Shown here: positions 27,108-39,452 of the stretch, one piece after another
Position numbering within the stretch: position 1 is the stretch's first letter
How the letters are laid out: each line of letters begins with the position of its first letter
Assembly: GCF_011397635.1 (NCBI RefSeq)
Contig: NC_064753.1
Span: 29,784,322-29,848,321 of the forward strand
Direction of reading: 5' to 3'
Length of the DNA stretch: 64,000 nucleotides
Origin: Epinephelus fuscoguttatus
Taxonomy: Eukaryota > Chordata > Actinopteri > Perciformes > Serranidae
Position numbers and translations under genes: made by a program
Notes under the pieces: model-generated
What the model was told of the DNA's origin: nothing
What the model saw: only the letters and a program-made list of their open reading frames with translations
Database searches by the model: none

Positions 27108-27926
27108 TGATTTCCTGGGTACTAGGTTGGACTTGGCCTTTCAGAACTGCCTTAATTCTTGGTGGCATAGATTCAACAAGGTGCTGGGAACATTCCTCAG
27201 AGATTCTGGTCCATATTGACATGATAGCATCACGCAGTTGCTGCAGATTTGATACAAGGCAGGATGGATCCATGCTTTCATGTTGTTTACGTCAAATTCT
27301 GACCCTGCCATCTGAATGTCGCAGCAGAAATTGAGACTCCTCAGATCAGGCAATGTTTTTCCAATCTTCTATTGTCCAGTGTTGGGGAGCCTGTGAGAAC
27401 TGTAGCCTCAGTTTCCTGTTCTTGGCTGACAGGAGTGGGACCTAGTGTGGTCTTCTGCTGCTGTAGCCCATCTGCTTCAAGGTTCGACATGTTATTCATT
27501 CAGAGATGGTCTTCTGCAGACCTTGGTTGTAACCAGTGGTTATCTGAGTTACTGTTGCCTTTCTATCATACTGAACCAGTCTGGCCATTCTCCTCTCACC
27601 TCTGTTATCAACGAGGCATTTTAGCCGAGAGAACTGCCGCTCACTGGATATTTTTCAAACCATCCTCTGTAAACCCTAGAGATGGTTGTGAGTGAAAGTT
27701 TCTGAAATACTCAGACCAGCCCGTCTGTCACCAATAACCATGCCACATTACAGTCATTTAAATCACCTTTCTTTCTCATTCTGATGCCCAGTTTGAACTT
27801 CAGCAGGTCATCTTGACCATGTCTACATGCCTAAATGCATTAAGTTGCTGCCATGTGATGGCTGATTAGTTATTTGCATTAACAACCAGTTGAACAGGTG
27901 TACCTAATAAAGTGGCTGGTAGTGTA
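27108..27926 (-). pseudogene. Decayed Tc1/mariner transposon, internally deleted
   Basis: The 5' end (minus strand) is TACACTACCAGCCACTTTAT followed by TAGGTACACC, matching the terminal repeat of a common fish Tc1-like family. Downstream come decayed transposase segments, including the N-terminal DNA-binding region, a phrase read as DPSCLVSNLQQLRDAIMSIW, and PPRIKAVLKG. Between these, the central catalytic part is missing and the frame is broken by stops and frameshifts, so it cannot encode active transposase. Confidence 0.85.
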
Positions 27927-28280
27927 TGTCGTAGTCTAATTGAGCATTTGCTTTAAGCCATATTAATAATATGCAGATCAGCGTAACAAGCTGAAAAATC
28001 AACATTCACGTAACATCACCTTCTAAAGTTGTTATGCTGAACTTGTCAGCGAAAACTTGCCAATCAAGAAATTCCAGCAGATACAGAAAAAACATTAGCA
28101 GTCCTTTAGAGTCAAATTTAAGTCCAATATTCACTCTCCCTTGTTGCCCTTTTTGGTCCTCACCAGGGAGATAATCTTCTCTTTAGTAGCTCCATGCACC
28201 ACTATGTTTTCCACCTAGTCACTACTTTGTCTGTCTGCCTTTAGAGCTGAGAACATCATGGAGTTGATGATGACAACAAA
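27927..28280. other. plekha7 intron, no gene seen
   Basis: AT-rich intronic sequence between the Tc1-like remnant and a LINE fragment; nothing recognised. Confidence 0.45.
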
Positions 28281-28420
28281 CATTAAGGACTCATCTCACC
28301 TTGCCCACCATTAGTTTGACCTTCTGCCCTCAGGCAGACGTTATCAGGCAGTTAAAACACGCACCAGCAGACTGTTGAACAGTTTTTACTTACACCTATT
28401 CATTTGATCCATTATTAATG
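28281..28420 (+). mobile_element. Short LINE C-terminal fragment
   Basis: The plus strand reads a phrase of the type FDLLPSGRRYQAVKTRTSRLLNSFY, found near the C-terminus of fish non-LTR retrotransposon proteins. It is short and frame-broken, with no catalytic region. The clade cannot be named. Confidence 0.45.
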
Positions 28421-29317
28421 TAAAAATATTGATTAGTGCAGCTGCAACACTGCTGTTTATACTATAAAACAGTTATTCATATGGAGGACGTTTTGTAGAT
28501 TCTGCGCTACACGTAGCATGTACGTAATAGTTTTAACAAGCGCTCCTTAGTAGTTTCATTGTAGAGCTAAGTGAAATGCAGTATCTCAACTTTTGCCAGA
28601 TGGATACTGTCACTGCATCTAAGCTCTTTTTATCTAAATGCAAATTTTCTATGCTTTCAGAAAATCAATGCCATTATTTTATGGCGTATTAGATTTTCTA
28701 CTGGTGAAGTGAGCTTCTCACATTTAAATTACCTATTTTATTGTTCATCACTTTCACATCAAACACTGGAATCTTTTGGTAGAAATGAAAAAAGGAGTAC
28801 TTCATGAAAAAAGGGTTAGCCCATATCTCAGATATGCTCTCTAGAAAGACTTTCTCTTTTTCCACGACATCCATCTTCCAGCTTTCTGGCTGCTAACTAA
28901 TCACTTCTCTTCTAACCCGTCTGGTGAGATGAGAACAGTGTGGGACCGGTTTCTCTCTGCAGTGGCTCCAGTCACACTCAGGCTCTGACAGAATGCGGCA
29001 GAAAGAACTGTCATCTGAATTCAATCAGAGGGAGGGTATACAAACTCTTTCTTTCCTCCAGAGAGGCAGCTGAATTTACTCAGGTGCAGAGCTTCCTTCT
29101 TTGACAACATGAAAAGAGTGATACAAAAAAAGGGGGAAAAGTTCTGTTTTTCTACATTATTAGATTTCTGTTGCAAGCCAGGGACATTTACATGTGCTAT
29201 ACATTATCATAGCATCACAGATATCCATATGCATTAGCATTTATGTCTAAAATCATTTCTTTTACACAAAGTAAAAGACAAAATGTAACTGTAATAATAT
29301 CATTAAACCAGTGTTAC
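28421..29317. other. plekha7 intron, no gene seen
   Basis: AT-rich sequence directly downstream of the exon candidate at 29318-29529. No acceptor-bounded exon recognised. Confidence 0.45.
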
Positions 29318-29529
29318 CTTGTCTTAATCGGCCTCTCCTCCTCCTCCAGCTCAGCAACCACCCCTGTTTCATGATCAGCTGAGTCAGTCCCCTGGCCGAG
29401 GGGAAGGCAACTGCAACAGCAGGTCCCCATCCCGTCTCGGGCATCTCCCCTGCCCTGTTTCTGCTCTGAGTCCTGCTCCAGCTCTGACTGGTCAAACTGC
29501 TCAAGCCGTCTGGACGGTGAATGACTCAT
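29318..29529 (-). CDS. Candidate alternative first exon inside the plekha7 intron
   Basis: Not recognised as a known gene. A 212-bp minus-strand reading frame starts at ATG 29529 and runs 70 codons plus two bases to a donor (AAG then GTAACA). It is GC-richer than its surroundings and has regular codon use (many GAG, CAG and CTG codons). The product is acidic and Gln/Glu-rich (residues 11-28), then has MGTCCCSCLPLGQG from Met34, and ends with an acidic LEEEERPIKT. A start at Met34 also has a strong context (G at -3 and +4) and would expose a Gly followed by clustered Cys, the pattern of myristoylated and palmitoylated proteins. It ends in phase 2, as plekha7 exon 3 does, so it could splice to the same downstream exon. 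It could also belong to another gene or be a chance ORF. Confidence 0.4.
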
Positions 29530-31473
29530 TCTAGATAATGTATATCATCCCACAGAGCACACCTCAGGCCCACAGCTCTTAATGTATTCATTCATTGCAG
29601 ACTCCTGGGTTAAATATTGCAAGTCCAAACAAGGCCTGATGGAAAGCTTCCTTTGTATTCTGCAGCACAAACGTCCACTGTACCAGACTCTCAATCTACA
29701 CTTTGTTTTCATCGTCTTTATTCACTCCACTGCTTTAACCTCCGACTCTATTTGTAGGCCTTGACAGTACTGTACAGTATGTATTGTTTAGCTGTCACAA
29801 GCCCCTGTAATAAGTCACCAAATGACATGATATTGACCACACACACAGCTGTTTATAAAACGCTCTGGCCTCAAATGAAGGTTCAGACCACCTCACAAGC
29901 ACAGAGAGAAGATAGATGCACACAATAGTTGGACACGACTCAAACATGATACGAGGATGTACTGATAATGACAAAATGGTCAAAATTAATCATCCCACAA
30001 CAAGACTGAGAGGACTCAGCCCATTTGCAATTCCTTGGCCATGAATGCTAATTTCCAATTTCAGTATTCCTCTGTCTGCTGCTTAAGATGGGTTTCAAAT
30101 GTGCTCTGTTGCCATCTTCGCAGGATTAATGATTCGTGCTTCAAGGCAGGGTTCACTGTATACTCCATGCACGTTTGTTATCAGGAAATTAAGTCTTTGT
30201 GATGTTCCATGTAGTTGGTGTGAGTGGGTGTGTGAAAGACAGAGAGAAAGATATCAAGTTCTCTCCCTGCTCCACTCTATCACTTTCCTCTGTAAAAGAA
30301 AAATATTTTGGGCACTATTTATATTACGGTGCAAAGACAAGCAAATGAGCACTACATCATGTTTTGCTATTCTCTTGACCTTGAAATAAATTTAGCCCGC
30401 TCATTCGGTATTTTCATTCCCTGCACAACACACATGGTGCAATGGTGGGTAGAGAAGCGCAACAAGCAGACAGTTAAATCAAAATGAGCCAGCACAAGCT
30501 AAGGTGCTGCTACTTTGTCATAACATAGGATACTGATGCTGCGATAAGAACGACCTACGACCCTATATGTTTCCAGCTGATCAATCATTTGATAATTTTC
30601 TAATTTCATCAGCAAGTACAACTAAAATTAATGATAAAGCCTCATTCATAGAATAATGAAAATAAGAATCAACCATTTGAATACATTCTCCAATCAGCAG
30701 GCATTTTCCGCACAAAGGGAGGAGTCCTGCAACATACAGTAGTGCAGTAATTTTCAGTCCCTGTCATAGCAATACTGTCCCCAAAAATCAAATTTCTTTA
30801 TTTTGCCCAGATAAGGCAGGAGTAATCTGATCCGTCAGGATTTTGCCTGTCAAGAATGACACCACCATTTCGGAGTATCTATTTTCAGCTGAAGGTCACT
30901 GTCTCAACAAACAGCTTGAGGCAAGGAAAAGAAAGAGAGAGACTGAACTGTGTTTAAACGCAAGCTCACACCCAGGAGTCTGCAGAGGTGATGTATATCT
31001 GAGACGGTCTTTGCTATACAGTAACATATCTGCCTCATGACCTTGTGACTTCTTTGAGGGCAAAAATAAAAGATGTTTTACGTATCAAACGTGACCTTAA
31101 AGAATGCCTGGTCTCCTGACCAACTTAAAAATAACGTACTGGAATGTCTCCCAATTTGATCATGGTATACCTTTGTTACACAGCCCTAATCACAATGTAA
31201 AATAGTTAATGAAAACTTAATAGGGTACACACTGTTTAAAAAAATTATAATGAGAAAAGAAGGTCTTAAATCATGCTGTTGAACTGCTGTAAACCCACGA
31301 TACTCTTTGTATCTGCAAGTATATATATACTGTATTTCCTTTTTTTGGGGGGTAATTGGTTGTCTGCTTGCAGTTAAGCCTTTGATAAAAAAAATCAAGC
31401 ATGTACAAATAAATGTGTAAGATTCCTGATATGTAGTTAATTGGATTAAAGTGCATAAGTTGTCCTTTCAACT
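29530..31473. other. plekha7 intron, no gene seen
   Basis: On the minus strand this is the upstream side of the exon candidate, so it could hold its promoter. I see no TATA box or CpG-rich block. No other exon or RNA gene recognised. Confidence 0.45.
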
Positions 31474-32263
31474 TAGGGCAGGGCAAGATATTGATATTAT
31501 ATCAATATTGTTGACAGCTCCTTAACGCAAATAGTTTATCACTCAATCATGTGGCAGCAACTCAGTGCATTTAGGCATGTAGATGTGGTCAAGACGACCT
31601 GCTGAAATTCAAACCAAGCATCAGAATGGAGAAAGAAAGGTGATTTAAGTGGTGTGAATGTGGCATGGTTGTCGGTGCCAGACAGGCTGGTCTGAGTATT
31701 TCAGAAACTGTGATCTACTTGGATTTTCATGAATAACCATCTCTAGGGTTTACAGAGGATGGTCCAAAAAGAGGAAACATCCAGAAGGTCAGTGAAGAAT
31801 GGTATGGTTTAAGGTGACAGTAACTCAAATAACCACTCGTTACAACCAAGGTACGCAGAAGACCATTCTTGACAAACAACACGTTGCGCCATGTCTCAAA
31901 ACTCAAATCATCTCAAACTGGTTTCTTGAACATGACAACGAGTTCACTGTACTCAAGTGGCCTCCACAGTCACCAGATCTCAATCCAATAGAGCACCTTT
32001 GGGATGTAGTTGAACAGGAGATTTGCATCATGGATGTACAGCCGACAAATCTGCAGCAACTGCATCATGCTATCATGTCAATATGGACCAAAATCTCTGA
32101 GAAAGGTCTCCAGCACCTTGTTAAATTAAGCCACGAAGAATTAAGGCAGTTCTGAAGGCAAAAGGGGTCCAACCTAGTACGAGCAAAGTGCACCTAAGAA
32201 AGTGGTCGGTGAATGTATATGACATATAGTGATATTTGATTTTCTCCATATCACCCAACCCTA
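31474..32263. mobile_element. Miniature DNA transposon split by a Tc1 insertion
   Basis: Left end TAGGGCAGGGCAAGATATTGATA and right end ATATCACCCAACCCTA are imperfect inverted termini (TAGGGYTGGGYGATAT type). Nearly all of the interior is the Tc1 remnant at 31516-32217, so this is a nested insertion. Confidence 0.65.
31516..32217 (+). pseudogene. Decayed Tc1/mariner transposase copy
   Basis: Same family as 27108-27926, opposite strand. The frame at 31799-32155 keeps the second half of the catalytic region (PPQSPDLNPIEHLWDVVEQE), which includes the last acidic residue of the DDE triad context, and the C-terminus HEELRQF. The first acidic residues and the N-terminal reading frame are lost by deletion and frameshift. 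The 5' terminal repeat is missing; the 3' end GTGGTCGGTGAATGTA remains. Inactive. Confidence 0.85.
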
Positions 32264-33017
32264 CTGTGCTCATATTAACAAATAAATGAAAAAAAAAAAA
32301 AATCATAATGCAGCTTGGTTGCTCATTTATACTTTAACTTGCTGATGCTGATCCTGTGCTCACCAGGAATCTCTGCTGTCATCAGAAACTGGTGAGACAA
32401 AAAAAGCTCCTCAGAGTCTACAAAGAGGCATAATGAAAATTACACAGCTAAACGACAGATTCAGTAAAGCCACGACAGAATGTATCAAGAAAGATAAATA
32501 TTATAAATAGCTTTAGTTCCTTTGATGGCCCGGTTTCAATATCTTTGCTTTGTGGTGCTGAAAATGATTTCATACAAGTCTGAAGACACTGCTTCAAGAA
32601 ATATGGTTCCTTCAGTACTCCATGGATCTCTACGGCGGCAGTTCAACAAGCACAGATGGTCTTGTTGGACATGAAATTGTAGGGCAAACACAACCCGGTG
32701 TGCAAGGTGTGCCAAAGCATGAGCAAGTAAGGGCAGACCTGCACACCTGCACTATATAAATATGTAATTAATATTTACTCGCTGGAGCGCATATACAGTA
32801 GGAAAGCTGTTGGTGTTACGGGATCTTATTATGTGAAACATCTGTGACAAACAGATCAAACTGAATGAACCCAATGACATATGCAGTTCCATCCATACCT
32901 TCTTGTCTGTAACATCCAAGCACAGTTTAAACATGGGCACTCTCAGATAGCACAATAGATTTATAGATATCAGTTTCTATGTTGGTAGAGGAGAGGACTG
33001 ATCTCTTATTACAGCCA
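32264..33017. other. plekha7 intron, no gene seen
   Basis: Intronic sequence with a poly-A run near 32289. Nothing else recognised. Confidence 0.45.
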
Positions 33018-33384
33018 GACAGTGCACTAAAATATGGTTCTGAAAACATTTTAAGCAAGAAATAGGCAATACAGCCACACAATCATGCACTGGATCACGC
33101 AACAACACTGCATAGTAGGCAGGTGTCTCTCTCTATCTGCTTCTATACTGTTTGTGTCCGCAGTGGGGGGGCATACAAAAATAAGTAAGTACAATCTGTA
33201 GTTCGAGCAACAGCCCTAGAGCCATGGAGAATTACGTCATCCAAGCATTTTTGAGCTCAGAGATGAGCAAGGAGATCTCAGAGTTGGTAAGATGGTGGGA
33301 ATTTTACCACAGTTCATTTATACATTCTCCCCACATTCTTATGGCACAAAGCTGGTTGAAAATCAGCAAAGTATTCCTGTAAGT
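33018..33384. mobile_element. Second copy of the TTAA-type miniature element (3' part)
   Basis: Shares ACAGTGCACTAAAATATG, GAAATAGGCAATACAGCC and CAAAGCTGGTTGAAAATC with the 10898-11654 element, in the same orientation. The left half is missing and the terminal TTAA has decayed to GTAA. Confidence 0.65.
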
Positions 33385-34006
33385 GAACTATCTGTGAAGA
33401 TGAACAGCCGCCTCACTGTTCCTGTCACCCTCACCTCAGCTTTGCTGAAACAAAAGCATTTGCACTGATCCCCCCCTCTGCTTGTTGCCTGGGGGTGGGA
33501 GTAGTCTATCTGATTGGTATTCAGTGATGTGTTTTCAATCTTTCTTCATTACTTCCCAAGGCACCCGACAAAGATTTCCAAACAGCATCCCTTTACATGC
33601 GCAGTCCTTTGTGCAAACACGAGGTTACTTAGCAAATCTCAACAGTAGTTGGTCTCATCTGTCATACTTAATAAAATCTTAGACTAATGTCAGTGAAATA
33701 TGTTGTTAAGCTTCAAAACATTACCTAAGGATGGAATTTGAGGTCCCATTCTGAGTTTTAATCTGAGTATTGACCATTTCTGAGGGGATTACTGGAGAGT
33801 TACTGCTGCTTCTTTGAAAGAAAAAAAAAAGGAGCCTAACTGGATTGTCTTCCTGCCTGAGCCCAGCAGAGGACCAATTGGGAAAACTCTTTAAAACTCA
33901 TATCCTAAATCCACTGTAGTAAAGCTGTCTCACACAGTATGCTCCTGCACAATGGAAAATACCATAAGTTTTCCTCACTGTAAAAGTTTAAAAGTCATGT
34001 ACAGTC
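33385..34006. other. plekha7 intron, no gene seen
   Basis: Intronic sequence with a short A run at about 33820. No feature recognised. Confidence 0.45.
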
Positions 34007-34314
34007 TTAAAGATACAATTTGATGGTTGCTAGCGAAAATTTTAGTCGTATTCATGGGCATCTATTGGCAGAAATGGTATATAATATCCTTAACTATGTT
34101 AAGGATATTATATACCTCTCTATCTATCTCGGAGTCCACATTGCTGTTCTACAGTAGCCCAGAACAAACAAACCAAACATGGGCTCTAGAGAAGGCCATT
34201 CGAGTTTTCGTGTCAGCCACTGCAGTTCTCCTACACGCTTGGCACACAGGAGAAGTTTCAGTTCTGCAACTTTACTGCTAGATGCCACCAAATCATACAC
34301 ATTAGACCTTTGAA
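34007..34314. mobile_element. TTAA-type miniature element, second family
   Basis: Contains GGCATCTATTGGCAGAAATGG, TTCTACAGTAGCCCAGAAC and the end AGATGCCACCAAATCATACA then CATTAGACCTTTGA. These match the same blocks in the composite at 40879-42833, the ends being of the TTAAAGGTCCAGTGTGTA type. It contains the hairpin at 34076-34116. Confidence 0.65.
34076..34116. repeat. Perfect 19-bp inverted repeat with 3-base spacer
   Basis: GGTATATAATATCCTTAAC at 34076-34094 and its exact reverse complement at 34098-34116 surround TAT. It sits inside a miniature transposon and absent divergence between arms suggests a recent origin or template-switch event. Confidence 0.9.
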
Positions 34315-36911
34315 AGAATCTGAAATCTGCAAGGGCAAAGGTTACTTCAAGGACCTTGAGGCTGTTTCTGCTTCTATCTTTTTTGGCAATGATGTTTTGA
34401 ACCCAGCAGTGAGGTATGGATCTGCTGTGTTCGCAGAAAAAGAAAGCTTCATTAAACAGCCTTGAGATAAGGCCCAGTAGGGATATGAAACTTCTTTTTT
34501 ATCCCCTATTAAAAAGCCCTGCTTCAAAACTTCCAAAACATCCCACGGCTAATTAACTCATACTGTCCTGATCAAAAAATAGTCAGCTAGTTACAAAATG
34601 CAAGCACAACCTAAAAAAACATAACAAGCAGCAGGAGAATGGGAAGATAAACACTATAAAATATTAATGGGGTTATCATACCTGACGGGCAAATGAAGCT
34701 GAGACAGAAGAAGCCCTTTTTTCGTGTGAAATCTATGTTAGTTTTGCATCAACCGCTTCTTCCTGGACTTCCCTTCCACAGCATTGTAAGCAACAATGTG
34801 AACTGTGTCCTCAACAGGACACCATTGTACCTCAGTGGGGTCATTTTTTTCCTCAGGGAGCTATAGAATTGCACATTTCCTATGCTCAGTGAGTGCCAGT
34901 GATGTGGTGGAGCACAGATCTAACTGAACTCAGTTTCCCCGGCTTCAACCACGTCAGAGATGCATTACAGTTCATAACAGTTGAGGCCTTCTATTATGAC
35001 TTGAACAGGAAGCTTCACAAAGTTGCACTGTACCTATTATACAGTATATTATACACATCTCATTGCCTCATGATGTATTCCAGCCTTCTTTTGCGCTCCA
35101 ATTTCTTGCCTAATATGCATCCATTATACATGTTTACCTCAACACAGAGACCTGTTTCATCTGTGGCGTATTATCTTCAGAGATTGAAACAGGATGATTT
35201 TGGAAGATGATTTTCAAAATGGGTCACTCCCTTGGAGAGTTGCCAGAAGTGTGACAGCCTCTCTATTTCAATCTGTTTCAGACGGTGACAGACCTCCGCC
35301 ATTAGTTTTGATAATCTTCCGCTCCAATTTCAATCTATTTATTTGTCAATGTTGGTGTTTAAAAAGCTCTGTAAACTACATAATCTAAACTATATTTTGT
35401 CACAAATGAATCCTTCTTAGTTTGGGTCGAGACACTGAAAATATGTTGGACCCTTTGGAACATCACAACAAGCAGAACATCAGCCACCATTAATCAGATA
35501 GCTCAGGTCTGCAGGCTGGCCTACAGTGAGGTGTAAACAAGTGTGAGTTTTGTCACGGTGATAGTGTCTGAACAATCCCTCCTTTGTACTCCACCTCAGC
35601 TAAATTCCACCAAAGACACACAACCAAATCTACCGACCGTTGTCACGGCAGCACCATGTGGACTTCAGTCCTGTTTGAGTTTGTTGTGGTATGCCTCCTG
35701 GACAGCTAAGAGACGAGAAGAGGAAGCAGTGAATTATACCAAAGAGCTTGCTGGCTAAAAATCTTATTCCACGTCAAGAAAGCTTACAAAATCTGATGTT
35801 TAACTTAAAATTAATGATGAAATTTAATCGGACACAAAGAACCACAGCATGCAGCCTGGAGCAGAAAATTAAACTCACCTAAACTCAGTGCTAATGGGGG
35901 ATGTCTCCATAGTATTAATGGGTATTTTAAAGTGCTGAGTTGTAGCCAGTTAAAAACACTTGTGATGATTTTAATGGTCTGAAAGAGGGCCACAGTCCAA
36001 GTTGTCCGGTCCCTTTCCAATTTTTAATGTGATGTAAGGAATAATCCCATTGAGCTAGGGAGCCATCTTCACTGTCTTCAGTGTTCCAGCTTTGCCAACT
36101 TACATCAATATTCAAAGCATATCTTACACCAAAGCTGTTAACATGTTCCTGGAGGAGGGTAGGCTGTTTTTAACTTTTAATCTGCCAAACCGGCTCATGT
36201 TTTAAGAACAAAGTAGCAACAAATTAACCAGGCCTGTGTATCCACTCTTATAGTCTAATTAGCTGAGAGCCGGAATTACAGGCCAGGTGAGCTTAACACA
36301 AGCGACTCTTCCTATAATTACCCTGTAGACACATGGGACAAATACAGAAACCTGGCGTCACCCAGGTCTGCAATAAATCAAATAAACCACCTGAGATAAA
36401 CTTCTCCACAATGAGGAAATGACAGTACTCCATCACCTGAGAATAGTAAATGCTCACAACAACAGAAAGTGCCCCCACTGAGGCGTAATGAAAAGGTTGC
36501 ACTTATCACCAGCTCAGCTGTTAGTCAAAGTAATTATCCATATGAACGCTAAGCAGCGATATGGGACTTCATAGTCCCACTGTTTCAAGAACAAAGACCA
36601 ATCAATTTGTCATATAGCTGTTAAGAAAACAGCATCATCTCAATATCATTATGTCCTAATTTACTGTCAAATATTTACATAGTCAAAGTCACCTGACACT
36701 AGTGCTGTCAAAAATATCCATAAATCAATACATATCAATTCCGAATATCTGAAAGGGTTTCCATACCCATTTTATGCAGTGGTAATACACCTGACCAGCT
36801 GTGCTTTCTTGTTCTCTTTTATTGTTGATGTTTACTACAGTCATTGCGCTGTTCTTTGCTACTAACCAAGAAAATTAAAGTCGTCGTTGTCATGTTAATT
36901 CAGCATAATTT
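34315..36911. other. plekha7 intron, no gene seen
   Basis: No exon found. A decayed element end of the type AGTGCTGTCAAAAATATCC occurs at about 36701. Short frames have no coding features. Confidence 0.45.
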
Positions 36912-37308
36912 GGCTCCCAGTAAAAACCTCCTGAACAATCAACACTGACAGAATTCAAACCCGGAGAAGTTTCAGGTGGTTGCAATCAGCAATCCTCACC
37001 ACTAGATGTCACTTAATCCCCCTAAATCGTACACACTGGACCTTTAAAGCAAATATTGCGATATTTTACTGAACTTATCTATTAATTCAGATACCTTGCC
37101 TTTGCAATAGCCCCTCAAAAATCCCTCTAAGCATGTTATGTACTCTGTATTATTTGTGTTATGTACATGGTTACTGTAGTGCTGCATGAATGAAAAAAAT
37201 GCACAACCACAGTTCAGACCCAGAGTACGAAAACAGGCTTGGCAAACATTTTTCAATTATGTGTATTACCTTGAGAGAAAGAAATAAAAGCATTGTAAAG
37301 CTACAAGG
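36912..37308. repeat. Segmental duplicate A, partner at 42684-43187
   Basis: Includes CACCTCCTGAACAATCA-like sequence, the right end of a TTAA-type miniature element (CACACTGGACCTTTAAAG) and about 260 bp beyond it. Matching blocks in the partner include ATATTTTACTGAAC, TGTACATGGTTACTG and TTACCTTGAGAGAAAGAAAT. The match extends past the transposon, so it is a duplicated segment and not only a shared element. The copies differ by substitutions and by an insertion of about 70 bp in the partner. Confidence 0.8.
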
Positions 37309-37364
37309 TTATAAGCTTTGTTATAAATTTCAAATATTATGCCATAAATGTTTTTGGTATTGAA

Positions 37365-37665
37365 AACGGTAAATAAACTTGCACTTGGATAGCACCTTTT
37401 TAGTCTTCCGACGACTCAAAGCGCTTTAATACTATACATCACATTTACACACCCTTTCATACACTACAAGGTGCCAGCTGCTACTTAGTTACAGTAAACA
37501 TCCATACGATCCATACTAACTGACGGCACAGCCATCTGGAGCAGTTTGGGGTTCAGTATTTTGTCTTAGGATACTTCAACATGCGGACTGGAGGAGTCGG
37601 GATCGAATCGCCAATCTTCCAATTAGTGGACAACCCACTCTACCTCCTGAGCCAAAGGCCTGGTA
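37365..37665 (-). mobile_element. tRNA-derived SINE
   Basis: On the minus strand it begins near 37665 with TGGCTCAGGAGGTAGAG, an A-box-like sequence. A B-box-like GATTCGATCCC follows about 45 bp later, and then a non-tRNA body ends near 37365 with AAAGCGCTTTGAGTCG-type sequence. Both promoter boxes in tRNA spacing support a SINE. Confidence 0.75.
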
Positions 37666-37779
37666 TTGAATATTGATATCTGTTAAGGTATTGTTTCAAA
37701 GCTAGAAATTCTAGTATCAAGACAACACTACTTGATACAAACTCGCTTTTGGAAAGATTTCTCTTGTCATTATTCAGAA

Positions 37780-38250
37780 CTGGTAACTGTGCATTGTTGC
37801 AAGACTGACCTGGCCAAGGTAGCAGCCAATCAAAACGCATTTAAAATGCAACAAATACAACATCCACAGTAAAACAACAACTATACAAACATAGTGAGAA
37901 GAAAAACATACATGTGTTTCTATCACCTTGATGTCCTTAAATCCATCAATGGATATAAGTGTTTCTAATTTTAGATCTTTTTGAAGATTGTTCCATGTCC
38001 AAGGTGCACAGTAGGAGAATGCAGCTTTCCCCAGACCTGTTAAAACCCAGGGTACATTAAAAAGCACTTAAAGGAGCGTAGCTGATAACTAATAGAGTTG
38101 ACACACAGGAGGGTGCAGAGGTAGGCCCGAAGTTTGCCCAATATTGCTTTATAGAAAAAATAAACCAGTGCCCTTGTCTGTGAGTGGTCAAGGATGTCCA
38201 ACCCACCAAACCAGAAAGAATACAGTGATGAGTAAGTGACTTTGCATTTG
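37780..38250 (-). mobile_element. LINE fragment, reverse-transcriptase C-terminal region
   Basis: Minus-strand translation gives AILGKLRAYLCTLLCVNS, SYQLRSFKCFLMYPGF and GLGKAAFSYCAPWTWNNLQK then DLKLETLISIDGFKD, split between two frames. This AFSYCAPWTWNNLQKDLKL region is the usual C-terminal end of fish non-LTR retrotransposon proteins. No intact frame. Confidence 0.7.
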
Positions 38251-39411
38251 ATGTAGAAATGCATGGATTTTGGCAAACGAACAATAATTTGACTTTCTTT
38301 CACACACCAAAAGAACGTAGAAAGACAAGACGTTTCTGTCCAACGTTCAGCTCCACAAAATCAGCCCTCATAAACACGGAAACAAGCAGCGAACAGGAGC
38401 AAAACAGGATCCTTCCACCGAGCCAACTCGGCAACAAGTAGTCGACTGATTTAACAACCTTCAGCGTCTAGGCCACCATATATCACACAACTTCACTGCT
38501 GCATTGTTCTCGCGTCTTACAGAGGAAAAGCGAGTGAACGAGGGAAACACAAAGACCACCTTTCTTCTACACACAATGTAAGTGTCAGCAACAACAAATT
38601 TGTGAGTTGAAACCATTTTATGAGTTTTCTCAAAGCTGACCTCGTTGGATGCCAGAATGTTTTGTGAAGTGTCTACTGAATGCATGGACATCCATTTGTT
38701 TGGCTCAACTATGACAGAAGGTATTGCTAACATAAAAAAAAGTGTTTGTATCGTTAATTCACTGCTGCAAACTGTTGTCTGCAGAGCCAGAGCAAAACCC
38801 TCTTTTTAGTAACTATCAGCCTCGGAAAGACTGCAGCTATGGGGATATAAACCTCTCCATACAGCTCCTCTGTCTGGAACAAATGGGGCAAACTAAAAGG
38901 GCCATGACAGGACGGCTAGTGGAACTACAAAACCTTAAACAAGCAACAATGGGAGGAGTCGTCGTAATTCACAATGATCCTGATCCAATGACGAATTTAT
39001 GTCTCCACTTTGTTTTAAGTACGCTTTATGTTTGTCATTTGTCAGCCTGACTTATCTGATTGGGTTCAGCATGATTTGCTGGTTACACTCCTGGTTTCTG
39101 TGACCGCCACAGACCAGAATCCAAACAAATATCCACGGTGTAGATAGACGTGCAAATGTAATGCAAATAATCCTTTAGTTATCTAGTTAAACATGACAGA
39201 TGTCTCGGCGTGGTGCTGATAGCGCGGTGCCTTTTGCTGATTTCCAACCTGAATCATTTTAAATGTGTGAAGGACGTCTGACAAAAAAACTTCACGCTGC
39301 GGTCTGTGACTTTGTAAATCCTGTCCTCTCTGCTTCAATAATGAAATCATGCCATACATCTCTGTCACCACATGGTCACACCCCTCTCTTGCAACCTTTA
39401 CAGTCTCTCCA

Positions 39412-39452
<41 letters not shown>

